From NCBI GenBank assembly GCA_029933125.1, contig JAOZOU010000003.1:292542-356541 (forward strand): a stretch of DNA of 64,000 nt. Direction: 5' to 3'. The position numbers were made by a program, and so were the translations under genes. The stretch's first letter is position 1; the number at the start of each line of letters is the position of its first letter. This stretch comes from a bacterium. Its GTDB lineage: Bacteria > Arandabacterota > Arandabacteria > Arandabacterales > Arandabacteraceae. Of this stretch, positions 6,771 to 15,644 are shown piece by piece. The notes below the pieces were generated by a model, which saw nothing but the letters and a program-made list of their open reading frames with translations, was not told where the DNA came from and did no database searches.

Positions 6771-8959
6771 TGGCGATCCCCCCACTTCGAATTGCATTCC
6801 TTTGGCACATGCATCAGCCCGACTATCGGAATCCCCGTACCGGCATCTACAGACTTCCCTGGGTGAGGTTGCATGGATCTAAGGATTACTATGATATGGC
6901 AGCGAGGTTGGATTTCTTTCCCAGAGTAAAGGTCAATTTCAACCTTGTTCCATGTCTTGTTGAGCAGATTCGTGATTATGCTCAAGGTAAGGCAATTGAT
7001 AAACATCTCGAGCTCTCGCGAAAGAGCGTTTCCGAGCTTACCCAGGATGATAAGATGTGGCTAATACAGCACTTCTTTCTGGGCAACTGGGCAACAATGA
7101 TCGAGCCCTATCCAAGGTTTCAGTCATTGTTTGAGAAGTGCTCCGATCTTGAGGCAGACTACAAGATTGAAACAACTTTGAGGAGATTTAAGGATCAGGA
7201 TTTCATTGATCTTCAGGTCTGGAGCAATCTAACCTGGATGGGTCCGATCGTCTCAAGAGATCCCATGATCGCCGAACTTCATGCCCGCCAAAGAAATTTC
7301 ACGGAAGAGATGAAAGCAGAACTTCTTGACAGACAACTTGCTATAGTTGCCTCAATCATCCCCACATACAAGAAGCTGAGCGATACGGGGAGGATAGAGA
7401 TTTCAACGTCACCATATTTCCATCCTATTCTTCCGCTGCTTTGTGATTCGGATGTGGCAAAGGTCGCTTGTCCAGACATAAGCTTACCAACCCATGCCAT
7501 CAGATTCAGAGATGATGCAATTGCTCAGATAACCAAAGCCAAGGAGTTCCATACCCAGGTTTTTGGGTCCGTTCCGGCTGGCCTTTGGCCCCCTGAGGCA
7601 GCGGTAAGCAATGATGTTATGCAATTGGCTAGCGAATGCGGATGCAAGTGGCTTGCGACGGATGAAGCCATTCTGGCTGCTACCCTCGGTGAGCAGGTTC
7701 GCGATGAGGATGGGAATGTAGTACGCCCCGATCTGCTTTATCAACCTCATAGTTATGAGAGCGGTGGGAGGGAGGTGGCTGTGCTTTTCAGAGATCGGTT
7801 TCTCTCAGATCTCATAAGTTTTGAATATCCTGGCTGGCCAAGCCGTGATGCGGTCGATGACTTCATGGCTCGTCTTGAGAAAATCCGTAAAGACCTCGGT
7901 AATGAGGCAGCTAAGTCACTTGTTCTCATAGCGCTCGATGGTGAAAACTGCTGGGAATTCTATGATAAGGGCGGCGATCTGTTCCTCGAGGAACTTTACA
8001 CTGCCCTTAGTAAGTCACAAACGATTGAGACTGTAAGAATATCAGACTTTCTCGTTGATACTCCACCAAGGCCAAAACTCAGGCACATTTATCCAGCATC
8101 ATGGATATCGACAAATCTGAGGACGTGGATAGGACAGCGCACGCATAATCTTGCCTGGGATATGCTCTATGATGCCAGAAGTGCACTCAAAGATGCATCG
8201 GAGAAACTTAGTGCCGATGCTGCCACTTCAGCCTGGCGAAGTATCCATGCCGCTGAGGGTAGTGATTGGTTCTGGTGGTACGGGGAAAGCCATATAAGCA
8301 GGGAGGATCCAGAGTTTGATGCTCTTTTTCGATCTCACATTCGGTATGTCTTCGAATCTATAGGTTCACATGTACCTCACAAGGTGCTCCAGCCGATAAT
8401 GACAGCCAGACGCAGTATCGCAATAACTCTTGAACCAGCTGCTGCCCTTGAGCCCGAGCTCGATGGTCGCGTAACCACTTTCTACGAGTGGAAGCTGGCT
8501 GGTCTCTACGAAAGCTACCGCGATGGGACGAAAGGGCTTGCATCAACAAGCACCATCGATGCCATCTACTTTGGCAACGACCGGGCCAATGTCTATCTGC
8601 GCATTGACACAACAGTCTCCCCATGTTCAAGGGAATTCACGCACCTCGCCCTTAACATAGAATTTGAGGAGCCTATCCATAAGGTGATAAAGCTTCGAGC
8701 ACAAAAGCCTTGCACGCCAGCTGATCCTAAGCTCGAGGTTACCTCAAAGGAGCCAACTGAGGCAGAGGCGGTAGCTCTCGAGGTCATCGAGATGAGAATT
8801 CCTCTGGTAGATCTCAAGGCGGGTCCAGACACCCTCGTAGCCTTGCGCATATCCGTTGAGAAGCAGGGCAAGGTGATCGAGCGTCGTCCAATCGATGATC
8901 TCATTACGTTCTCGATTCCTGGCCCAGAGCAAGAGGCTGAAACCTGGAGCACGCTCTAA
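6770..8959 (+). CDS. Glycoside hydrolase family 57 (alpha-glucan-acting enzyme)
   Basis: The N-terminus holds the GH57 signature WHMHQPDY (about residues 12-19). Further family blocks are GLWPPEAAVS (about 263-272), whose glutamate fits the nucleophile region, and ALDGENCWEFYDKGG (about 385-399), whose aspartate fits the acid/base. A conserved SDWFWWYGE stretch lies near 500, and the last 170 residues are a beta-rich accessory domain. GH57 enzymes act on alpha-glucans as amylases, 4-alpha-glucanotransferases or branching enzymes; which activity applies cannot be read from the sequence. No signal peptide is present, so it is probably cytoplasmic and works on glycogen-like storage glucan. Confidence 0.88.
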   Translation: MAIPPLRIAFLWHMHQPDYRNPRTGIYRLPWVRLHGSKDYYDMAARLDFFPRVKVNFNLVPCLVEQIRDYAQGKAIDKHLELSRKSVSELTQDDKMWLIQHFFLGNWATMIEPYPRFQSLFEKCSDLEADYKIETTLRRFKDQDFIDLQVWSNLTWMGPIVSRDPMIAELHARQRNFTEEMKAELLDRQLAIVASIIPTYKKLSDTGRIEISTSPYFHPILPLLCDSDVAKVACPDISLPTHAIRFRDDAIAQITKAKEFHTQVFGSVPAGLWPPEAAVSNDVMQLASECGCKWLATDEAILAATLGEQVRDEDGNVVRPDLLYQPHSYESGGREVAVLFRDRFLSDLISFEYPGWPSRDAVDDFMARLEKIRKDLGNEAAKSLVLIALDGENCWEFYDKGGDLFLEELYTALSKSQTIETVRISDFLVDTPPRPKLRHIYPASWISTNLRTWIGQRTHNLAWDMLYDARSALKDASEKLSADAATSAWRSIHAAEGSDWFWWYGESHISREDPEFDALFRSHIRYVFESIGSHVPHKVLQPIMTARRSIAITLEPAAALEPELDGRVTTFYEWKLAGLYESYRDGTKGLASTSTIDAIYFGNDRANVYLRIDTTVSPCSREFTHLALNIEFEEPIHKVIKLRAQKPCTPADPKLEVTSKEPTEAEAVALEVIEMRIPLVDLKAGPDTLVALRISVEKQGKVIERRPIDDLITFSIPGPEQEAETWSTL

Positions 8960-9078
8960 GAAAGTATAACTCGAGGTTGTCTGCGTAACCCATTGGAACA
9001 ATATCAATTAGTGGCCTTCTCGAATGTCTTTTCCTACGGCGGCTGGTAGCGTGTTAGCGATTTTGTGGAGCAATGTCG

Positions 9079-9094
9079 CATAATAAACATTATG
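9079..9094. repeat. Small inverted repeat in a convergent gap
   Basis: CATAAT, four bases, ATTATG. It sits in the 184-base gap between the GH57 gene and the convergent glycosyltransferase. It may be a weak operator or hairpin; no U-tract follows. Confidence 0.25.
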
Positions 9095-9143
9095 TAAACT
9101 TGGCTAAGCTAAGCACGTGAGGGGAGCAGATTGTCGATCCTCC

Positions 9144-10268
9144 TCACTTTGACCCCAGAAGCTCCTCATAAATGGTTTCAAGCTCCTTTAGTATGCTTGG
9201 CGGTGAGTAGCGCTCTACAGCTTTGGCTCTCGCCGAGGCTCCCAGTTTTTGTCTTAAAGGGGGATCATCCGAGAGCCTGATTACGGCGTCTGCAAGCGAT
9301 GCCACATCATGTGGGGGGACAAGGATGCCATCCTGGTCGGGCCTGAGTGTATCGGGAATGCCTCCAACTGCCGTTGCCACAATAGGTTTTGCAGCCATCA
9401 TGGCTTCGATGAGACTAAGGGGAAGTCCCTCGCGCCGGGAGGTTATGAGATAGATGTCCATGGCAGCCATAAGCTCAGGCACATCATGGCGGCTTCCGAG
9501 GAAGGTTACTATGCCCTCGAGGCCAAGCGCAAAGGCTAGATTCTCGAGTTCGGCTCGCAGAGGTCCATCCCCAACTATGAGGAAATGGATGTCATGACGT
9601 TTGTGGCTTACCTGGCGTGCTACTTCAAGCAAGAGGTCAAAGCCTTTGGCTTCCACCAGCCTGCCAACGCTTCCTACAATGAGGAAATCTTCGAGGCCGA
9701 GTTCGTTGCGTTTGCTTGTGCGTGAAGCTTCGCTCCTTCTAAAGATTTCGGGGTCAACTGCATTATAAACGAGCCTGAGCTTCGATGGCGGTGTACCTTC
9801 GAGTTTCATGCGGAGGTTGACGATGTCGCTAGAGACGGCGATTCTGAGATCGGTTCCGTGGATTGCTAGCCTTTCGAAGGCTCTATGGTACCACTTTTTC
9901 CAGAGGGTTTTACCATGTTCATGGGTTATAACAACAGGGGTTCTTGCAAGCCATGCAGCCAGTCTTCCAACAAAACCTGACTCAAAAAGATGGGTGTGAA
10001 TTACGCGCACTTTTCTCTTACGCAGGAGCCAGGCAAGACGCAGCACGGTCGGAATCAATTTCCTTTGTCTGTAACCAAGTTCGAAGATAGGTATGCCATG
10101 GCTTTCGATCTCATCAGCCAGCTCCCCCCTTCTGAAAAGACAGGCTATTCCATAAGCGAACCTGCTCTTAGCCATGTAGCGGGTGAGATAGTAAAGATTG
10201 CGCTCAGCTCCACCAGGTGACAATAAGCCAATTACATGAAGCACATCGATCCTTTTCAAGTGTGTCAT
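9144..10268 (-). CDS. Glycosyltransferase family 4
   Basis: A GT-B enzyme of 374 residues. The N-terminal half starts with VLHVIGLLSPGGAERNL, the acceptor-side loop typical of GT4. The C-terminal half carries the donor-binding signature SRREGLPLSLIEAMMAAKPIVAT (E-x7-E). It would transfer a sugar from a nucleotide donor to a lipid- or polysaccharide-linked acceptor at the cytoplasmic face. It follows leuS with a 9-base gap and is the last gene of that run. The operon context with LPS and exopolysaccharide genes further up suggests a surface glycan role; donor and acceptor are unknown. Confidence 0.88.
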   Translation of the reverse strand: MTHLKRIDVLHVIGLLSPGGAERNLYYLTRYMAKSRFAYGIACLFRRGELADEIESHGIPIFELGYRQRKLIPTVLRLAWLLRKRKVRVIHTHLFESGFVGRLAAWLARTPVVITHEHGKTLWKKWYHRAFERLAIHGTDLRIAVSSDIVNLRMKLEGTPPSKLRLVYNAVDPEIFRRSEASRTSKRNELGLEDFLIVGSVGRLVEAKGFDLLLEVARQVSHKRHDIHFLIVGDGPLRAELENLAFALGLEGIVTFLGSRHDVPELMAAMDIYLITSRREGLPLSLIEAMMAAKPIVATAVGGIPDTLRPDQDGILVPPHDVASLADAVIRLSDDPPLRQKLGASARAKAVERYSPPSILKELETIYEELLGSK

Positions 10269-10277
10269 GATATCAGC

Positions 10278-12755
10278 TCAGGAGACAACGAAGCTTATGA
10301 GTTTATCCTTTACATAGAAGGATTTCTTTATAGCTTTGCCCTCGAGCCATTTCTTAACGGCTGGGTCCTGTTTGGCAAGATGTGCGATCTCTTCTTGATC
10401 TGAGTCTGCTGGCACAACTATCGTAGCACGCACTTTACCGTTTATCTGGACAACGATATTGAGTGTGGCTGCCTGAAGCATGTCTTCGTCCCAGTCCGGA
10501 AAGCTGCTCAGGAATACGCTCTCTTTGTGTCCGAGGGCCTGCCACATCTCCTCGCAAATGTGGGGAGCCATTGGTGCAAGCATATGGATTGCCTTCTCAG
10601 CTGCATCCCTTAAGACACCGAGTGTTTGAGGACGTGGAGGATTTGTCACCTCAGGCCAAACCCTATACATCTCATTAACCAGCTCCATTATGGCACTTAT
10701 AGCAGTGTTGAAGTGGAACCTCTTTGCAACATCTTCCTTGACCTTCTTAATCATCCAGTGGGTCTTACGAAGCAGTGCCATCTCATCATCATTGAGATCC
10801 TCGGGAACGATATGTGAGGTTGACTTTACTGAAGCAATTCTTTCAACCATACGCCAGATTCGATTTAGGAAACGGTATGCTCCCTCGATTCCTCTGTTGA
10901 CCCATTCGACGTCCTTCTCAGGCGGACCCATAAAAAGTGTGGATATTCGAACAGTATCGGTTCCGAAGTTGGCTATGAGGTCATCAGCAGAGACAACATT
11001 GCCCTTGCTCTTTGACATCTTTGCTCCATCCTTGCAAATCATTCCCTGGGTGAAAAGCACGGGTAGAGGTTCACGGTAGGGTATGAGATCCATGTCAGCC
11101 AGGACTTTCCCAACAAATCTCGCATAGAGCAGGTGAGCAATTGCATGCTCGATACCGCCGATGTACATATCAACAGGTAACCACTCTCTAACCTCCTCCC
11201 TTCCGAATGGCTTCTCACTGTCATGAGGATTGAGGTAGCGAAGGTAGTACCAGGTGGAATCCACAAAAGTGTCCATTGTATCTGTTTCCCTTCGAGCAGA
11301 TCCTCGGCACCTGGGACAGGTTGTCTCCACAAATTCCTTCATGTAGACTAAGGGTGATTCACCCGTCGGCTTGAATTTCTCTACATCAGGCAGAATAACA
11401 GGAAGGCTATCCTTCTCAACTGCAAGTGCTCCGCATTTTTCGCAGTAGACTATAGGGATGGGGGTTCCCCAATAGCGCTGACGTGATATGAGCCAATCTC
11501 TCAGGCGATAGCGTATAGTCCTTTTGCCCAGACCCTTGGCTTCGAGATAGTCGGCGATGCGTTCCATGGCTTCTCTGTTGGGCAGACCATCAAAATCGCC
11601 AGAATTTACCTGGAAGCCATCTCCTTCATAAGCACGCTCAAGGTGGGAGCCTTCACGGAGCTTGCCATCAGGAGAAATGACTATCCTTATTGGGAGCCCA
11701 TATTTCTTGGCAAACTCAAAGTCACGCTGGTCATGGGCGGGAACAGCCATGATGGCACCTGTTCCATATTCACCGACGACATAGTCAGCAATCCAGAGTG
11801 GAATCTTTTCATCGTTTATAGGATTGATGAGATATTTACCTGTGAAGATTCCCTCTTTCTCAGTCTCATCGGGTTTTCGTTGGATGGTTCTTGCGCTTAT
11901 CTTATTTGCAAACTCTAAGGCCTGGGCTTTGAGGGGGCTACCTTTGAGTATGTCTTCGAGTTCCGGGTGATCAGCGGATATGACCGCATAGGTTGCACCA
12001 AAAAGGGTATCAACACGGGTTGTGAAGCATGGCAGAGTTCTGCCATCGTCAAGCTTGAAGAAGATGTCCACCCCTTCGCTCCTACCTATCCAGTTGCGCT
12101 GCATTGTCTTGACCCTTTCAGGCCAGTCCTCAAGCCTGTCAATGTCATTGAGAAGCTCCTCTGCATAGGCGGTTATTTTAAAGAACCACTGCTCGAGTCT
12201 TTTTGTGGTAACAGGTGTATCGCATCGCTCGCAACAGCCACCTACAACCTGCTCGTTTGCCAGGACAGTTGCGCACTTCGGACACCAGTTGACCGTAGCC
12301 ATTTTCCTGTAGGCAAGCCCGCGCTCATACATCCAGACAAAAAGCATCTGCGTCCACTGGTAATAATCTGGATCGCATGTCTTTATTTCGCGTTTCCAAT
12401 CGAAGCCAATTCCCCATGCCTTTAGCTGCTGGCGCATGCGATCGATGTTGGCTTCTGTCCATTGACGGGGATTTATGTTGCGTTCTATTGCTGCATTCTC
12501 AGCTGGGAGTCCGAAGGCATCCCATCCAATCGGGAAAAGCACTCTGTAACCTTCCTTGGTCTTCCAGCGCATAAGGCAATCCCCGAGGATGTAGTTGCGG
12601 CCATGTCCAATGTGGAGATCTCCTGAAGGGTAAGGGAACATGACGAGGCAATAGTACTTGGGACGCTCAGTTCGCCTAGTGGGCTCGAAAATCTCATACG
12701 CATCCCAGTACTTCCGCCACTTGCCTTCGATGTTCTTGAAATCATATTCTCTCAT
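10278..12755 (-). CDS. leuS: Leucine--tRNA ligase
   Basis: The enzyme charges tRNA-Leu with leucine in the cytoplasm. The 825-residue length is normal for bacterial LeuRS. The class I signatures are present: HIGH at residues 48-51 (PSGDLHIGHGRNY) and KMSKS in DGAKMSKSKGNVV. A zinc-like Cys cluster is seen in NWCPKCATVLANEQVVGGCCERC, and the CP1 editing domain carries GTGAIMAVPAHDQRD. A promoter of its own (12799-12827) overlaps the 3' end of trxB. The gene reads on into the glycosyltransferase. Confidence 0.98.
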   Translation of the reverse strand: MREYDFKNIEGKWRKYWDAYEIFEPTRRTERPKYYCLVMFPYPSGDLHIGHGRNYILGDCLMRWKTKEGYRVLFPIGWDAFGLPAENAAIERNINPRQWTEANIDRMRQQLKAWGIGFDWKREIKTCDPDYYQWTQMLFVWMYERGLAYRKMATVNWCPKCATVLANEQVVGGCCERCDTPVTTKRLEQWFFKITAYAEELLNDIDRLEDWPERVKTMQRNWIGRSEGVDIFFKLDDGRTLPCFTTRVDTLFGATYAVISADHPELEDILKGSPLKAQALEFANKISARTIQRKPDETEKEGIFTGKYLINPINDEKIPLWIADYVVGEYGTGAIMAVPAHDQRDFEFAKKYGLPIRIVISPDGKLREGSHLERAYEGDGFQVNSGDFDGLPNREAMERIADYLEAKGLGKRTIRYRLRDWLISRQRYWGTPIPIVYCEKCGALAVEKDSLPVILPDVEKFKPTGESPLVYMKEFVETTCPRCRGSARRETDTMDTFVDSTWYYLRYLNPHDSEKPFGREEVREWLPVDMYIGGIEHAIAHLLYARFVGKVLADMDLIPYREPLPVLFTQGMICKDGAKMSKSKGNVVSADDLIANFGTDTVRISTLFMGPPEKDVEWVNRGIEGAYRFLNRIWRMVERIASVKSTSHIVPEDLNDDEMALLRKTHWMIKKVKEDVAKRFHFNTAISAIMELVNEMYRVWPEVTNPPRPQTLGVLRDAAEKAIHMLAPMAPHICEEMWQALGHKESVFLSSFPDWDEDMLQAATLNIVVQINGKVRATIVVPADSDQEEIAHLAKQDPAVKKWLEGKAIKKSFYVKDKLISFVVS

Positions 12756-12798
12756 CTCAAGCCACTCTCCCCGCAGATTTCATTGCTGAATTGGAATC

Positions 12799-12827
12799 AA
12801 TCTACAAGCTCATTCACTGACTGTCAA
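12799..12827 (-). promoter_or_regulatory. Sigma-70 promoter of leuS
   Basis: On the minus strand TTGACA (12827-12822) and TAGATT (12804-12799) are separated by 17 bases. The -35 box overlaps the trxB stop codon, so leuS can be transcribed apart from the upstream genes. Confidence 0.6.
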
Positions 12828-13762
12828 GGTGACTGTTGGAGGCTTTGCAGGTAGGTATAGACCGCCATCGCAGCCAATGCACCATCACCAGCAGCGGTAA
12901 CGACCTGCCTTAGCTCTTTAGCACGCACATCACCAGCAGCAAAAACACCTTCCACCGAAGTTTCAAGATTTGATTTTGTCACTACGAATCCTTCCGGTGT
13001 CTTCTCGAATTCATCACCAAGACACGCAACGCTCGGTGAATAGCCCACATAGATGAAGACACCATCGGCAGAAATTGTCTCAACTACACCTGTTGCCTTA
13101 TCCTCCACCCTAACACCGGTAACCTTATCTTCGCCCTCGATTGAGAGGATACGCTTGTTAAGGTGCAGGATGATCTTGGGATTTCTCCGTATCTCATCCT
13201 GAAGCACCTTAGCACCCCTCAGCTGATCTCTTCTGTGAATAATGTGAACAGTCGAGGCAAGACCTGCAAGATAGATTGCCTCCTGCAAGGCAGAATCCCC
13301 TCCCCCTATCACCGTGGTCACCTTGTCCTTGTAAAGAGGACCATCGCAGGTGGCACAGTAAGAAACACCCTTACCGATATATTCCTCCTCACCGGGTACG
13401 CCTATCTTCTTGGGCGTTGACCCTGTTGCAACTATTGCAGCAAGCGCAAGGTGCTTGCCACGATCTGTCTCGATAAGGATCTGTCTCCCATTCTTTGCTA
13501 TCTTCTTGACATCTTCAGTGAGAATGGTGGCACCAAATCTCTCAGCTTGCTGGCGCATCCTATCGCCAAGTTCCATTCCCGATATGCCTTGAGGGAAGCC
13601 GGGGAAATTATCGATCCTATCGGTGATATTTACCAAGCCCCCGGCAAGGGCTTTTTCAAATACTAAAGTCTCGAGGCCACTTCTGGCTGCATAAATTCCA
13701 GCTGTCAGTCCAGCTGGACCAGCACCGACAATGACGACTTCTTTTAGTTGCATTTTTACCAT
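12824..13762 (-). CDS. trxB: Thioredoxin-disulfide reductase
   Basis: An FAD/NADPH flavoenzyme that reduces thioredoxin. The FAD motif GAGPAG is at residues 13-18, the redox-active disulfide C136-A-T-C139 in the middle, and the NADPH-binding VIGGGDSA follows. The C-terminal FAD contact GVFAAGDVR is intact, and the 312-residue length matches the low-molecular-weight family. The start overlaps the lptE-like gene by 7 bases, so the two are translated together. The link between trxB and an envelope lipoprotein gene is unusual but may only reflect operon packing. Confidence 0.96.
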   Translation of the reverse strand: MVKMQLKEVVIVGAGPAGLTAGIYAARSGLETLVFEKALAGGLVNITDRIDNFPGFPQGISGMELGDRMRQQAERFGATILTEDVKKIAKNGRQILIETDRGKHLALAAIVATGSTPKKIGVPGEEEYIGKGVSYCATCDGPLYKDKVTTVIGGGDSALQEAIYLAGLASTVHIIHRRDQLRGAKVLQDEIRRNPKIILHLNKRILSIEGEDKVTGVRVEDKATGVVETISADGVFIYVGYSPSVACLGDEFEKTPEGFVVTKSNLETSVEGVFAAGDVRAKELRQVVTAAGDGALAAMAVYTYLQSLQQSP

Positions 13763-14253
13763 CCCTCTATTGTGCGTGATACTATGTCCCTGGCAAGTGT
13801 CGCTATTGCTGCCTTAAGAGCTTCTTCCTCGCCCTCTAAGGGGTCCGTCTCACTGTAGGATTCCCAGGCTCTGAGATTGTCATCCCTCCAAAGAATCTTA
13901 CCCTTTCGCAGATCCTCAAACTCTACGGCTATAGCTATTTCGATTTTGAATTCATTCACACTTTGCGCTCGATCAAATGTCAAGGGTCCTTTCTCATAGT
14001 GAGTAATCACTCCACGTAGCATAGCATCAGCTTCAGCCTGAGATACAACCAGCAATCTATTGTCGTCTGTGAAAGCCTCTATCACAGCCGTCGTAAGATC
14101 CTGTTCTATACCGTACTTCGTGGTATGGTTCTCGAAGGGTGGTACATAGATTTTTCTGATGTGCCCAGGGAGAAGTTTTCCAGCCGAGTAGCCGCAGGTC
14201 AGGGAAAGCAAGCAAAGAGAGAGGACTGCCCTAAGTGCTTTCCCTTGAACCAA
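13756..14253 (-). CDS. lptE: LptE-like LPS-assembly lipoprotein
   Basis: A signal sequence ends at C20-GYS, the cysteine start seen in many LptE proteins, although the preceding SLT is not an ideal lipobox. The mature part opens with IRKIYVPPFENHTTKYGIEQDLT, which matches the LptE core (KIYVP-F-N-T), and later has AEADAMLRGVITHYEKGPLTFD. LptE plugs the LptD barrel that inserts LPS into the outer membrane. The 165-residue length is normal. The gene overlaps the end of the NtrC-type regulator by 23 bases and trxB by 7, so it is expressed with the two-component genes, which may respond to envelope state (inferred). Confidence 0.8.
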   Translation of the reverse strand: MVQGKALRAVLSLCLLSLTCGYSAGKLLPGHIRKIYVPPFENHTTKYGIEQDLTTAVIEAFTDDNRLLVVSQAEADAMLRGVITHYEKGPLTFDRAQSVNEFKIEIAIAVEFEDLRKGKILWRDDNLRAWESYSETDPLEGEEEALKAAIATLARDIVSRTIEGW

Positions 14254-15643
14254 TTTCCAATCCCAATCCTTTTATCTTATAGCGCAGCTTATCCCGCGAT
14301 ATTCGCAGCAGTCTTGCTGCTTGGCTCTGATTGTAATTGGCCCTGGCGAGAGCTGCCAGTATGAGCTCTTTTTCAATATCACATATGGTGCTATCGAAAT
14401 CAATACCATTTTCTGGTAGGCCAATGGCGATTATGTCATCAATCGACCTCAATGATTGGCTAAGGCGTCCGGATCCAAGCTCCCCTAGAGCAAGGTGCTC
14501 ACGCCTTATCACGCTGTCATCAAAAAGCAAGACAGCCCTTTCCATGACGTTCTTGAGTTCCCTCACATTGCCAGGCCATCTATACTCCTGCATTGCCTTG
14601 AGGGCTTCGGGTGATATTTCCCTAAAGTTCTTTGAGAAGGCAGAATTGAATTGGTTGAGGAAGTGTTTGGCGAGGAGCTCTATATCCTCAGTGCGCTCAC
14701 GCAGTGGTGGCACCCGGAGAGGTACAACCTTCAATCTGTAGTAGAGGTCTTCTCTGAATCTCCCAGCCCTTACCGCTTCAGGAAGGTCGCGATTGGTAGC
14801 TGAGATTACGCGCAGATCAACCTTGATGTCATGGGTCCCTCCCACACGCTTGAAAGTTCTCCTTTCTATGACTCGCAGGAGTTTTACTTGAATGGTGAGG
14901 CTCATCTCACCCACTTCATCAAGAAAGATGGTGCCACCATCCGCCAGTTCAAAAAGACCTCGCTTCTGAGTTTTAGCGTCGGTGAATGCTCCCCTCTCGT
15001 GGCCGAAAAGTTCGCTTTCGAGAAGGTGTTCAGGAAGGGATGCGCAGTTTATCTCCATGAAAGGCTCGTTCCTTCGTGAGCTCAGCCGATGGATCATGTT
15101 GGCAATCAGTTCCTTGCCTGTTCCGCTTTCACCTTCGATGAGCACAGTGGTTGTATTACTTCTTGCAAGATTCTCAACGATCTTCATGAGATCCTGCATC
15201 GATTTGCTCACACCGACAACAAAATCAAAATCGAAGCGCAGAAGCTCCTTGCGTCTCCAGTGAGCTATCTCAAGCCACAGCTTCTTACTTTCCAGTCCAC
15301 GATTGACGCTGAGGATGAGATGTTCGATGTCGATGGGCTTCGTTAGATAGTCGAAGGCTCCCTTCTTCATAGCCTTGACCGCAGAGGATATCTCGCCGTA
15401 GGCTGTTATCATTATTACAATGGTGTCCTTGCTCTTAGCACGGATGTTATCAAGCACGTCCATGCCACTTATTCCGGGCAGCTTGAGATCGAGAATGACC
15501 AGATCAATTGGTTGCCTTTCGAATAGCTCCACAGCCTCTTCACCTGAAGCTGCCACGCTGACCTCGTGTCCCTCGTCCTCAAGTGCCCTGGCAAGGAAAT
15601 GCCTGATGGAATCCTGATCATCAACTATGAGAAGCCTTGCCAT
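14231..15643 (-). CDS. NtrC-family sigma-54-dependent response regulator
   Basis: Residues 1-120 are a receiver domain with acceptor D52 (LVILDLKLPG). The AAA+ domain (about 140-370) has Walker A GESGTGKE (171-178) and the sigma-54 contact loop GAFTDA (218-223), a D replacing the second G of GAFTGA. Walker B is GGTIFLDEVGEM. A Fis-type HTH closes the protein (NYNQSQAARLLRISRDKLRYKIKGLG). It should activate sigma-54 promoters after phosphorylation by the kinase encoded one base upstream. One candidate sigma-54 site lies at 2549-2564, but no direct link can be shown. Confidence 0.94.
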   Translation of the reverse strand: MARLLIVDDQDSIRHFLARALEDEGHEVSVAASGEEAVELFERQPIDLVILDLKLPGISGMDVLDNIRAKSKDTIVIMITAYGEISSAVKAMKKGAFDYLTKPIDIEHLILSVNRGLESKKLWLEIAHWRRKELLRFDFDFVVGVSKSMQDLMKIVENLARSNTTTVLIEGESGTGKELIANMIHRLSSRRNEPFMEINCASLPEHLLESELFGHERGAFTDAKTQKRGLFELADGGTIFLDEVGEMSLTIQVKLLRVIERRTFKRVGGTHDIKVDLRVISATNRDLPEAVRAGRFREDLYYRLKVVPLRVPPLRERTEDIELLAKHFLNQFNSAFSKNFREISPEALKAMQEYRWPGNVRELKNVMERAVLLFDDSVIRREHLALGELGSGRLSQSLRSIDDIIAIGLPENGIDFDSTICDIEKELILAALARANYNQSQAARLLRISRDKLRYKIKGLGLEIGSREST

Positions 15644-15644
15644 T

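Noticed and set aside
9051-9067. GG-N10-GC sigma-54-like spacing
   Set aside because: The -12 element is TAGC rather than TTGC, and no gene on the plus strand follows.
9118-9143. GTGAGG/CCTCAC dyad after the GT4 gene
   Set aside because: Stem is bulged and not followed by a U-tract on either strand.
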